Assembly (NCBI GenBank): GCA_029379385.1
Contig: CM055608.1
Location: 16,676,350 to 16,740,349 of the forward strand
From: Quillaja saponaria
Lineage: Eukaryota; Streptophyta; Magnoliopsida; Fabales; Quillajaceae
Reading direction: 5' to 3'
DNA: 64,000 nt
A program made the position numbers and the translations under genes. This document shows positions 11,722 to 22,017 of the stretch, one piece after another. How positions within the stretch are numbered: position 1 is the first letter of the stretch; each line of letters starts with the position of its first letter. The notes beneath the pieces were generated by a model, which did not search any database, was not told the DNA's origin, and worked only from the letters and a program-made list of their open reading frames with translations.

Positions 11722-12267
11722 TGTTAATATAGTATAGTGACAACCAATGGGAGCGTGCCACGCAGCGGTTGCTTATTCACTTGCATACTTGAACAGTTTC
11801 GGTGGCCCGTGCACGTGCTCGTCTACTTTATATATACTTGTCGTTTTCCTGAAGAGGGGAAGATATAACAAAAAGGTAAAAGTCTAGTTACCTCTCCTCT
11901 TATTACCGTTTACCGAGCTCGTCCCCCTTCTGACTTACTCATCGGAGGATCTTGGGAGTTCACTCGGGACTCGGTTCCCGTCCTCTATTTTGCAGGGCTC
12001 AAGAACGGCAGGTTCGCCAGGTATCCAGTTCAGACAACAAAAAGGTAAAAGTCTAGTTACCTCTCCTCTTATTACCGTTTACCGAGCTCGTCCCCTTTCT
12101 GACTTACTCATCGGAGGATCTTGGGAGTTCACCTCGGACTCGGCTCCTGTCCTCTATTTTGCAGGGCTCCAGAACGCCAGGTCACTAGGTATCCAGCTTG
12201 GACAAGTGGGACACATTGAGGAGACCACCTCGCCAGGTCTCCAGCTCAGACAAATCCAACATTAACA
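11722..12267 (+). repeat. Tat element 5' LTR with internal duplication
   Basis: The LTR is 546 bp. It holds a TATA-like TTTATATATAC near 11828. A unit of about 169 bp starting ACAAAAAGGTAAAAGTCTAG is duplicated in tandem (11868-12036 and from 12037). The 3' LTR has the same duplication, so it predates the insertion. Confidence 0.93.
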
Positions 12268-12286
12268 TTGGCGCCGTCTGTGGGAA
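12268..12286 (+). promoter_or_regulatory. Tat primer-binding site
   Basis: TTGGCGCCGTCTGTGGGAA lies directly after the terminal CA of the 5' LTR. The TGGCGCC start is the usual PBS of Tat- and Athila-like plant gypsy elements. Confidence 0.85.
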
Positions 12287-12319
12287 AGCTATTTGATTTA
12301 GCTTACCGACTCAACCGAC

Positions 12320-13658
12320 ATGGAAAACAGAGAAGAGCTCGAGGAGCAACGTAGGTCTCGAATGGGGAAGGGCGTGGAAGGTGGGTCACTTCCTATTCCC
12401 ATCCTAGACCCCGACACTCCTGTCACTCAGAAGCAATACGCGGAGATTATGATAGCCTTAAGAGAAATCTCGGCCAGGCGAGCTGTTAGGTCGCCCCCGA
12501 GGACCCAACGGAGAATTCAATTTGAAGATCTGGATGAAAGCTTAGGGAGTGGCCGAATGGCAGAAGTTAGGGCGGAACTAAGGGTCGAATACCCCGCCGA
12601 ACACACAGAAGCTCGTCATCCTTTTACAAAAAGCGTAACCGATTGCCCTATCCCTCGAGGGGTTAAAATCCCGGCTTTGGAGCAATATCATGGAACTTCA
12701 GATCCTGATGATTTCTTGATCGGATTTGAATCTCTCATGCTGTTACACGACATTCCCGATCAGGTGATGTGCACGGCTTCGGCTCTACTTGAATAGGAAG
12801 CGTGAGATGGTGGTTTGCCCAACTCAAACAGGATTCCATTCACTCATTCGGACAATTGGTTTCCCAATTCAAACTTCATTTCATGACAAATAAAAGGCAC
12901 AAGAAGGACGCCACCTACCTTTTGTCTCTTAAACAGGGTGACGAGGAGCCCCTTCAGGAGTTCGTGGGACGTTTCAATTGTGCTGCTTTGGAAGTGGAGG
13001 ATGTAAACCCTCAAGTAAGTGATAGTCGCCTTGAGATCCGGCCTGCAGAAATCTGAGTTTAGTAACAACTTGAACAGAAGAACGCCGAAGACTTTGGAAG
13101 AGCTCATGAACCGAGCGGAGGAGTATATCAATCAGGAGGAAGCAGATTGGGATCTGGTAGCACCTTCATACCAGCCTCCCAAAAGGCAGCGCTCGCCCGA
13201 ATTTCGTGATACTCTGCCAGGTCGCCAGAGGAAGGAAAAAAGGAAGAAAGGATAGGAGAGAGCCAACACTTCCTCGCCGAAAATTTGAAAATTATAGACA
13301 ACTGAATAATACCAGAACAGCAGTTCTTCTGGCTGTCCAGTCAAGAGGCGTTCTAAGATTTCCTCCAATCCTTAAACAAAAAAACAAAAATATAGACAGC
13401 TCCAAGTTTTGCTTGTTTCATAAAAGCCCAGGACATGATACCGAGGATTGTTTCACGCTGAAAGATGAAATAGAGAATTTGATTAGGAGAGGTTATTTGA
13501 CCGAGTTCGTTCAACAAGAATGGGCCAGAAGGGCGCGCCAAGATGACAGGTCTCGTGGCGAGCACTCTTCTCGCCATTTTGAGCAACCCAGATATAACAG
13601 AAAAGGTGTAGACAATAGCAGAAGACCTCCAAGGTCTCCCGAGGATAGGGGAATGTAG
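12320..13658 (+). pseudogene. Tat gag (capsid and zinc-finger region), broken
   Basis: The first frame (12320-12796) begins MENREELEEQ and reaches IPALEQYHGTSDPDDFL, the opening of the retrotransposon Gag domain, then stops. The next frame (12802-13056) continues with WWFAQLKQDSIHSFGQL and EEPLQEFVGRFN, the core of that domain. A third (13019-13255) holds TPKTLEELMNRAEEYI. The last (13206-13658) has FCLFHKSPGHDTEDCFTLKD, the CCHC-like end typical of Tat Gag. At least one stop (near 12796) and two frameshifts separate them, so no full Gag can be made. Confidence 0.88.
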
Positions 13659-14200
13659 TGGGCGTCATACATACGATTGTTAGTGGGTTTTTGCCGGTGG
13701 GCAGGACATCATCGGAAAGAAAGAGGTATGCAAGGAGGCCGCTGTTGGTGGAGTTGCGGCCTAAGAAGTCTAAAGAAGAGCATCCCTCGGGAGTCATAAC
13801 CTTTTCTGATGAGGATATGCGGGGGATCAAGAGTCTTCACGAAAACACTCTGATTATGTCCACGAAGATCGCCAATTATCAGGTGCAGAGAGTCCTGATT
13901 GACAATGGGAGCTCGGCCGACATTATGTACTCCAAATGCTTTAATCAAATGGGGATCTCAAGGCAAACATTGAAGCCCTTTGAAGGATCGTTGGTGGGAT
14001 TCAACGGCGAAGCAGTGGAGGTGGAAGGATCGGTCAAGCTACCGGTTACATTGAAGGACAGGAACCTTGAGAAAATGGTGATGCTGTAATTCTGTGTGGT
14101 AAAATTACCCTCGGCCTACAATGTCATACTAGGTTGACCGTTTTTAAACGCCGCAAGGGCTATACATTCGTCCTGGCATGTTTGTTTAAAATTTTTAACC
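13658..14200 (+). pseudogene. Tat aspartic protease region
   Basis: An open frame at 13658-14089 carries ITFSDEDMRGIKSLHENTLI and the active-site segment VLIDNGSSADIMYSKCFNQM, in which DNGS is the form commonly seen in this lineage in place of DTGS. The frame breaks at about 14090. A further recognisable stretch with SAYNVILG-type wording follows in another frame to about 14170. Confidence 0.84.
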
Positions 14201-14287
14201 TCCCAAGGAGTAGGTACCCTGCGCGGAAATCAGAGGGTAGCACGGCAGTGTTATTTTGCAAGTCTGCGTACTAAGTCCGCTAAGGTC

Positions 14288-15313
14288 TTGCACACGGACG
14301 ACATCAGGAATCCCAGGCCAGACAAACGGATGGACATACGTAGAAGACCAGATTCAGTGGACAAGTTCGAGCCGGTGAACCTATTTGAGGGTAACCTAGA
14401 AAAGACCGTTCTTGTTGGTACAGAATTTGAGCAGGGGGTGAGAGAAGCTTTGATAGCGGTCTTAAGAAAAAATGCATCGGCCTTTGCTTGGTCGGCCAAA
14501 GACATACCAGGGATTGACCCTTCTGTCATCCATCACATATTAAGTGTCAGGGCGGACTCCAGGCCAATAAGGTAGAAGAAAAGAAATTTTGCTATGGATA
14601 GGCAAGAAACTATCCAAGAAGAAGTATCCAAGCTATTGGAGGCAGGTTTCATCAGGGAGGTATATTATCCCGACTGGTTAGCAAATGTGGTCATGATACG
14701 AAAGCAGAGCGGGAAGTGGAGAATGTGTGTGGACTTCACCGACCTGAATGAAGCATGCCCAAATGATAGTTTTCCCTTGCCCCGAATTGACAGGTTAGTT
14801 GACAGTTCATCGGGAAACGAGCTACTGAGCTTCATAGACGCCTATGCTGGTTATAATCAGATAAAGTTGGCCGAAGAGGACAAGGAGAAAACCTCTTTCA
14901 TTATAGAAACGAGAACCTACTACTTCAAGGTTACGCCGTTCGGTTTGAAGAACGCTGGTGCGACCTACCAACGTTTGGTAAATAAAATATTTAAGGCACA
15001 AATGGGTCGTAACATGGAAGTATACGTGGACGACATGCTAATCAAAAGTCCAACTTCAAAACTGCATATCGAAGATTTACAAGGGACTTTCTCGACAATA
15101 AATCTTCATGGGCTGAAGCTCAACCCGACCAAGTGTACATTTGGGGTCTCGGCGAGCAAATTCCTAGGTTTCATGATAACTGCAAATGGAATTGAGGCCA
15201 ATCCCTTGAAGATTGCGACTGTTCTCAGAATGCAAAGCCCGAGGTCGACCAAGGAAGTGCAGAGACTGACGAGTCGAATCACAGCCCTGGCACGGTTTAT
15301 GTCCAAACTTTGA
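14288..15313 (+). pseudogene. Tat reverse transcriptase
   Basis: The RT starts after a linker (14288-14575, with DIPGIDPSVIHHILSV) that ends in a stop. The main frame (14594-15313) shows GFIREVYYPDWLANVVMIRK, KWRMCVDFTDLNEACPND, FIDAYAGYNQI, TPFGLKNAGATYQRLVN, an intact catalytic YVDDM, and LKLNPTKCTFGVSASKFLGF. It ends in a stop at the start of the thumb/connection (ALARFMSK), where the next frame should continue. The palm motifs are intact, but the polyprotein is not. Confidence 0.92.
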
Positions 15314-15428
15314 AGATGCTTCTTTTCTTTTCAAACTTTGAAGAAAGCATTCTCGTGAACTGCGGTTCCCGTGTTAGAAAAACCGGTGGAAGGGCGAGGC
15401 ACTAATCCTTTATCTAGGTGCATCTGTT

Positions 15429-16150
15429 GTGGCTGTTAGTTCGGTGTTGCTTAGGGAGAACGGTTGCGAACAGCAGCCCATATATTACACTAGCCAAGTC
15501 CTCCAAGGGGCAGAGATCAGGTATCCACACATCGAGAAAATAGCTCTGGCTTTAGTAACCTCAGCTCGGAAACTAAGGCCATACTTCCAGGCTCACACTG
15601 TGGAGGTAAGGACCGACCAGCCATTGAAGAAGACTTTGCACAAGCCCAATACCTCAGGAAGAATGGTTCAATGGTCAGTCGAACTGGGCGAGTTTGATAT
15701 ACGGTACAATCCCAGAATGGCCATTAAAGCTCAGGCATTGGCAGACTTCATCGTGGAGTGTACTTTTTCGAGTGAAAACGCCAAGTATGAAGGCTGGTTA
15801 TTGTACGTGGATGGGTCGTCTGATAAACTTAGCGGCGGAGCAGGAGCAACTCTGAGGTTCCCTGACGGCCAAATAACGGAGTGCGCCATAAAGTTTGATT
15901 TCCATGCCTCCAACAATGCAGCTGAGTACGAAGCCCTGATTTTGGGTCTTCGATGGGCCAGAGCAACAGGAGTGGATGAATTGAGGGTTTTTTGTGATTC
16001 TCAGTTGGTGGTGAAGTAGATTGCGAGTGAGTATGTAACATGGGCGATCCAATACTTGGAAAAGGTGAAATAACTCATTAGCCGTTTCACGAAAGTAGTA
16101 GTACAGCACATTCCAAGGAATATGAATGGGTGAGCTGATGAGCTCTCAAA
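15429..16150 (+). pseudogene. Tat RNase H plus second archaeal-type RNase H
   Basis: The first part (15429-15760) reads VSSVLLRENGCEQQPIYY, RTDQPLKKTLHKPNTSGRM and KAQALADFIVECT, the usual gypsy RNase H tail. The second starts at about 15795 with WLLYVDGSSDKLSGGAGATL and continues SNNAAEYEALILGLRWA and VFCDSQLVV, the archaeal-type RNase H that Tat elements acquired in addition to their own. A stop at 16017-16019 breaks it, and a degenerate tail runs to about 16150. A deletion or frameshift at 15313-15429 removes the RT/RNase H linker. Confidence 0.88.
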
Positions 16151-16169
16151 GCTCCACGGATGTGATAAG

Positions 16170-17478
16170 ATGAAGGCTCGAATCCATACTTTGAAAAGAC
16201 CGAGTTATGAAGAGTCTGAAACTTTGGCTGTCGAAACGTCGGTTCCATCATGGATGACTCCGCTAGTAGATTATATACAATCAGGCGGGCTTCCTTCAGA
16301 TACAGCGGAAGCAAAAGTTGTCAAAAGAAGAGCTACTAGATATTGCATGATACAGGTCCGTTTGTATAGAAGGTCTTATACCTGCCCGTATCTGAAATGC
16401 TTGTTCGAGGAAGAGTCAGAATATGTATTAGACGAAGTGCACAGGGGTGTTTGTGGAACACATATAGGTTGTAAAGCTTTGGCGCATAAAGTTTTGAGAA
16501 CAGGATATTTTTGGCCGACCCTTCAGGAAGACACCAAGTTATGGATGAAGAAGTGTGACAATTGCCAGAGGTCAGCCAGGGTGTCGAGGACACCCCAGAA
16601 TAGACTAACATCCATTATCAGCCCTTGGCCCTTCGCTGTATGGGGTTTGGATATTCTAGTACCTTTCCCTAGGGGAAGAACGGGAAAGGTGAAGAAGTTC
16701 ATTTTGGTAACTTGTGATTACTTTACCAAATGGGCCGACGACCTCAATCAATGCCAAAGCCATGGAGAAGTTCCTGTGGAAATACATAATCTGTCGTTTT
16801 GGAATTCCAAAAGCCATAGTTACCGACCATGGAAGACAGTTTGATTGCCGACCGACTAAATCATGGTGCTCGAAACTGGGAATTGACCTACGTTTTTCGT
16901 CGGCAGCCTACCCTCAGGCCAACGGCCAGGCAGAAGCTGTTAATAAGGTAATCCTTGAAGGACTAAAGAAAAAGGTAGATCGAAATAAATTAGACTGGGA
17001 AGAACACTTGCAACAGGTTTTATGGTCATATCGCACTACATGGAAGATCGCCACTAGGGAAACGCCTTTCAACCTGACCTATGGAATGGAGGCAGTAATA
17101 CCAGTGGAAATAGGGGTTTCGTCCCCTAGGGTGGAGACCTACTCTGAGGAGAGCAATGAGACCGAAATAAGATCGAACCTCGATTTGCTAGTGAAGGTTA
17201 AGGAGAAAGCTCGCCTTCACCAGATCGTCCATCAACAGACCACTGCCCGGCACTTTAACGACAAGGTGAAACTGAGGCCTTTGTAAGTGGGTGATTTTGT
17301 TTTAAGACTAAATCAATTCAAGAGTGGAAGCTCGGAAGGAAAACTCAAGGAATCATGGGAAGGCCCGTACCAAATTTCAAACATTGTGGGTCCAGGGGCT
17401 TACAAAATCAAAACAGAAGCGAGAAAGGTTCTCCCGAACAGCTTCAATGCAAGACATTTGAAGAAATATTATCATTAA
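16170..17478 (+). pseudogene. Tat integrase
   Basis: The zinc-binding HHCC domain (HRGVCGTHIGCKALAHKVLR ... CDNCQRSA) is followed by the DDE core: first Asp in VTCDYFTKWA, second in AIVTDHGRQFD, Glu in SSAAYPQANGQAEAVNKVIL. A frameshift lies at about 16735-16745 between the first and second acidic residues. A stop at 17284-17286 separates the C-terminal part (17287-17478, GDFVLRLNQFK and WEGPYQISNIVGPGAYKI). Confidence 0.9.
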
Positions 17479-17596
17479 TATAGATCGCCTTGTTCCGCAA
17501 ATATTTCAAAAATTAATGAAGAACGTTTGGTTTTGTTCATTTCAATGTTCCAAATCTAAACCTACATTTTTCAGGCGACAATGATTTATCCAAAGT

Positions 17597-18440
17597 CCAA
17601 GATCTCCAAACCCAGGTGCGGTTGAGGTTCACCTGGTCGATTTAACGACCCTGACAGGGAACTCGACAGCCCGGTGCTCGTGGTCAGGCACGTGAGGCCG
17701 CCAGGTTTTCACCCGCCGTCCGAGCCTCCGCCGAGTCCCCAAGATCTCCAAACCCGGGTGCGGTTGAGGTTCACCTAGTCGATTCAACGACCCTGACAAG
17801 GAATTCGACAACCCGGTGCTCGCGGTCAGGCACGCGAGGCCGCCAGGTTTTCACCCACCGTCCAAGCCTCGGCCGAGTCCCCAAGATCTCCAAACCCCGG
17901 TGCGGTTGAGGTTCACCTGTTCGATTCAATGACCCTGACAGAGAACTCGACAGCCCGGTGCTCGAGGTCAGGCACGAGAGGCCGCCAGGTTTTCACCCGC
18001 GGTCCGAGCCTCAACTGAGTCCCCAAGATCTCCAAACCCGCGTGCGATTGAGGTTCACCTGGTCGATTCAACGACCCTGACAGGGAACTCGACAGCCTGG
18101 TGCTCGCGGTCAGGCATGCGAGGCCGCCAGGTTTTCACCCGCCGTCCAAGCCTCGGCCGAGTCCCCAAGATCTCCAAACCCGTGGTTAAGGTTCACCTGG
18201 TCGATTTAATGACCCTGACAGGGAACTCGACAGCCCAGTGGTCGTGGTCAGGCACGCGAGGCCACCAGGTTTTCACCCGCCATCCGAGCCTCTGCCGAGT
18301 CCCCAAGATCTCCAAACCCCGGTGCGGTTGAGGTTCACCTGTTCGATTCAAGGACCCTGACAGAGAACTCGACAGCCCGGTGCTCGAGGTCAGGCACGAG
18401 AGGCCGCCAGGTTTTCACCCGCGGTCCGAGCCTCCGCCAA
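17597..18440 (+). repeat. Tandem array of six 142-bp units in the Tat 3' region
   Basis: Units start with CCAAGATCTCCAAACCC at 17597, 17739, 17881, 18023, 18165 and 18303, a period of 142 bp with one shorter unit of 138 bp. They are markedly GC-richer than their surroundings and contain GGTTCACCTGGTCGATT and AGGCCGCCAGGTTTTCACCC. Tandem arrays between integrase and the 3' LTR are a known hallmark of Tat elements and a documented seed of satellite DNA. Confidence 0.95.
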
Positions 18441-18637
18441 ATCCAGCTTCAAGCTTCATTAAGGTAGATAGCCTGTTTGTTTTTAAGTTCATTACTCAGA
18501 CTTGCAATTTAAAGTTCGCCAAATCATAATCATAAATATGGGTCAAATGCTCAAAATAAAAATACATATAATAATAAATCATTTCAAATCTATTCATTAC
18601 AAAAGTCAAATTACAAAAATTACAAAGTGTCCTAAAA

Positions 18638-20979
18638 CTACTGATCGCCCCCATTCGGTTCAACGGCTTCGACCTCCTCGCCCGCGTCACCCTCATCCTC
18701 AGATCCCTCGTCCTGGTCAGCCTCAGCTTCAGCGAGCATCTTCACCAGTCTCTCCTCCTCTTCGGCTTCTTCCTCACCAGGCCACTTCGCCTCAGAAATA
18801 TCCAAAGTGGGGTTACGCTCCTTTAGCCATGCCTGACAGCCGATCCACCCATTCGCGTACAGACTACTTCCATGATCATAGATTATATTTCGACAGTCGT
18901 CAGAATTCTTGAAATCTTCCACAGCTGTCCGGGCCTTCTCTTTAGATACCTCCAGTTCGGCCCTCAGCCTGGCGATCTCATCGTCCTTCTCTTCCCTTAA
19001 TTTGGCCGCCTCGGACACAACTGCTCGGTACCATTCAACTTCTTCTCTAAGGCGATCTGCGTACTCGTTCTGCTCACGGCACTTCTAGAGCCACCCTTCC
19101 ACCTCGGCCCCCAAACGCAGGACTTCAGCTTGCAGTGACTCAAAATGTTCGAAAGCAGCTCTCCCTTCAGCCTTGGCCTTCTCTGCTTAGATTAACTTGG
19201 TCTTTAAATTCTCATTTTCTTGAATAGTATCGAGCAGTTTGTCCGTTGAGTACTCGGGGTCCTCCTGGGCTTTCTTCAGCTTTGTGTACAAGGACACCTG
19301 GTATTGGAGGGACTGGGACCAACAATGTCACGTCAATATCATTATGCAAACATGCTACGTGCTGCTACACAAACATTCACACAAGTGATAAAGGCAGTCC
19401 ATACCTGGACGCCAGCGGACAGCCCAGTAATAAAAGAGCTCTCTAGTGAGAGATCATCTATCATAGCTACTTCCGCGGGCAAGGTGCTACCTCTTGCTAT
19501 GGCATAGGCCATGCTGGGGATATCACTGATATAGGCTTCCTCCGGGACGGCCAGGAAAATGTGCGTCGGAACCTTGGCTACCGAAAAGCAGTCTGGTCCG
19601 GTTCGCTCCTTCGAGAAGGGCTCCACCTTTGCCCTCTTTTGAGGGCGACCTGACTTAGGACGAGGAGGGGTCCTTTGGCGGTCGTCTACAGAGATCGTTG
19701 TCAAGGGAAGCACGCCTTCAGTCAACTCGGTCCAGGACTCTTCCTGAACCCTTTGAACGGAGGATACTTCGGCCATATCTCTTTGGGAGGCTGAGCTAGG
19801 TTTTAACCTTTTGGGCACTCTACCACCCTCCTTCATCGGCCTTTTTCCCTTGTTCGACTCCTTTTCAGCTTTTTCTTTCAAGGCCTCAAGACGCTGTCTG
19901 GTTGCTGCCCTGATTTCGGCGGCCTCTTGTTCTTGTGTCAAACCCATATCTGCAAAGCAAGAAATCAGTGGATCAGTAACAATAAATGACCAATCAATAA
20001 TATCATTCAATAAAAACACGACGTTGTGCGATACGAACCAAAATCCAGCACAGATAAACCCATCCTTTATCATCCTCGCCAGGACTGGGCCAGAAGTAAA
20101 AAAGGTGGTGTCGAAAAGTCCGTCAGATACGTCAGGATTTTATAGTATTTCTTCCGCTGTACTCGATTCATCTTTGGAGTTTTCCTAGGCTTCCATGTTC
20201 GTAAAACCCCTCACTGGTGCAGCAAACCTGTGGGGCGAGGAGCCTCAACGAAGAAGTACCTGGGTTTCCACTATTTGTTATTGTCGGAATGTCCTTGGTA
20301 CAAGTCAAACCTGGCAGAAAAATATATCCACCCCCCCGACTTGTTCATGAAGATTCCTGAACACAGTCAAGGACTGGCGAATCCCCAAAATGTGACAGAC
20401 GCCAGTGAATGTTATTAGAAATCACCATCCGTTAGGAGTAATCTGGGCTGGACAGATACCGAGGTCGTTCAACACTTTGACAATAAAAGGGTGGAAAGGG
20501 TAGCGAACCCCGGCCTTTAGGTAATCCTCATAAAAGCAGAAGGTGTTCGGGCGAGAGTGATGCAGGCGATCTCCGTAAGGACGGACCTTGTAAATTTTGG
20601 CCCCCACCGGTTCAAAGTACCGCTTACCCGCAAGCTCTAACTTTTGGTCACTTATGACGTTCTCAATGGCGTCCACGGCGGTGATGTTAGTTTGAGGCCA
20701 GAAGATCGCCGCATCATCATCAGATTCTTCATCCTCTTCCCATTCAGTCGAGAAGCGAGCCAGTGCAGTGGCCTCGTCTTCATCCTCTAAGCTCCTAGAC
20801 TCGGTATTTTCTGAGCTGGAGGACGTGGACGGATGATAAGCCAGGGAAGGCGGAAGAACTTTTCCCTTCCCCGGGCGGTATTTAGGCTCCTCGCCCACTG
20901 GCATTATGGTACCATCTGCCGGGCGGTCTTCTGACATGTCGAAAGGCGAGGTGGAGGCAGTACCTCCCTCACTAGACAT
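18638..20979 (-). pseudogene. Tat antisense ORF, spliced, degenerate
   Basis: This is a minus-strand gene between the array and the 3' LTR, opposite to gag-pol. The first block (20979-20422) starts MSSEGGTASTSPFDM, has an acidic serine-rich stretch, and ends with YPFHPFIVKVLNDLGICPAQ, matching the conserved part of the 'putative gypsy-type transposon' domain carried by Tat antisense ORFs. A stop follows, though similar wording continues to about 20200. Two short introns with GT-AG ends are visible: 20038-19950 and 19404-19313. The middle exon has a charged coiled coil (EIRAATRQRLEALKEKAEKE) and a basic KRPMKEGGRVPKRLK segment resembling a nuclear signal. The last exon (to a stop at 18638) is a long coiled coil ending in an acidic tail, with two stops near 19080-19190. 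The function of this protein family is unknown. Confidence 0.8.
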
Positions 20980-20999
20980 TTTAACTGAATAACAAAACA

Positions 21000-21473
21000 G
21001 ATGAAGAGTTTTTAAGTTTAGAGGCTCGTACCTAACAATGAAAGAAGGCGTGCAGAAAGTTTAATCTCCCGAGTAATCGAGCTTGTTGGACGCAAATTGG
21101 CATAGCTTCGCTACAGAAATCTCTTAGTGGGGCACAAATGTGGGGTTTATGGAGCCTTATATAAGCCCCGAAGGTTTGCCTTGCACTCCGCGCCCTCATT
21201 CCACACTGCCACGTGGCTGCCAAGATTTCGTCCAATGACAATATAAATCCCGACCCGGTATCCGAAAAATTATGGTACGACCAAATGGCGTCAGAAAGTT
21301 AGAGACAGACCCGCTTGATTTGCCTCGGATCTCCACGAGGCTGGCGATGACTGGATCGCCTTGGCTTCTTACTACCGCACACGCCATATATAGTTTGGTC
21401 CCAGTGGGCGACCTTAGTGTTCGTTCTAGTTGTTCTGGGACCTGTTGATCGGGTCCTTTTTTCATGGGACTAG
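21000..21473. other. Region between antisense ORF start and 3' LTR
   Basis: About 470 bp without coding sequence. It should hold the promoter of the antisense ORF (reading leftwards) and the polypurine tract of the element. The bases just before the 3' LTR (CATGGGACTAG) are only weakly purine-rich, so the PPT is poorly preserved or lies slightly upstream. Confidence 0.4.
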
Positions 21474-22017
21474 TGTTAATATAGTATAGTGACAGCCAAT
21501 GGGAGCGTGCCACATGGCGGTTGCTTATTCACTTGCATACTTGAACAGTTTCGGTGGTCCGTGCACGTGCTCGTCCACTCTATATATACTTGTCATTTTC
21601 CTGAAGAGGGGAAGATATAACAAAAAGGTAAAAGTCTAGTTACCTCTCTTCTTGTTACCGTTTACCGAGCTCGTCCCCCTTTTGAATTACTCATCGGAGG
21701 ATCTTGGGAGTTCACCCCGGACTCTACTCCCGTCCTCTATTTTGCAGGGCTCGAGAATGGCAGGTCGCCAAGTATCCAGCTTGGACAACAAAAAGGTAAA
21801 AGTCTAGTTACCTCTCCTCTTATTATCGTTTACCGAGCTCGTCCCCTTTCTGACTTACTCATCGGAGGATCTTGGGAATTCACCTCGGACTCGGCTCCCG
21901 TCTTCTATTTTGTAGGGCTCAAGAACACCAGGTCGTCAGATATCCAGCTCAGACAAGTGGGACACATTAGGAGACCACCTTGCCAGGTCTCTAGCTCGAA
22001 CAAATCCAACATTAACA
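21474..22017 (+). repeat. Tat element 3' LTR
   Basis: The 544-bp partner of the LTR at 11722 has the same ends and the same internal duplication (units from 21620 and 21788). Differences are mostly C/T and G/A changes, as expected for a methylated element. Confidence 0.93.

Larger units (their letters stand above)
11722..22017 (+). mobile_element. Ty3/gypsy LTR retrotransposon of the Tat type, 10.3 kb, in MED27 intron 2
   Basis: LTRs at 11722-12267 and 21474-22017 start TGTTAATATAGTATAGTGAC and end CAACATTAACA. The 5' LTR is followed directly by the PBS TTGGCGCCGTCTGTGGGAA. Flanks are ATAAG (11717-11721) and ATAGG (22018-22022), a 5-bp duplication with one change. Gene order is gag, protease, RT, RNase H, second (archaeal-type) RNase H, integrase, then a tandem array and an antisense ORF, which is diagnostic of the Tat lineage. 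All sense genes carry stops or frameshifts. The two LTRs differ by several percent, mostly transitions. The element lies in the same orientation as MED27. Confidence 0.93.

Noticed and set aside
17597..18440. CRISPR-like array because of regular spacing
   Set aside because: The repeats are contiguous 142-bp units without unique spacers, in a plant retrotransposon; this is a tandem array.
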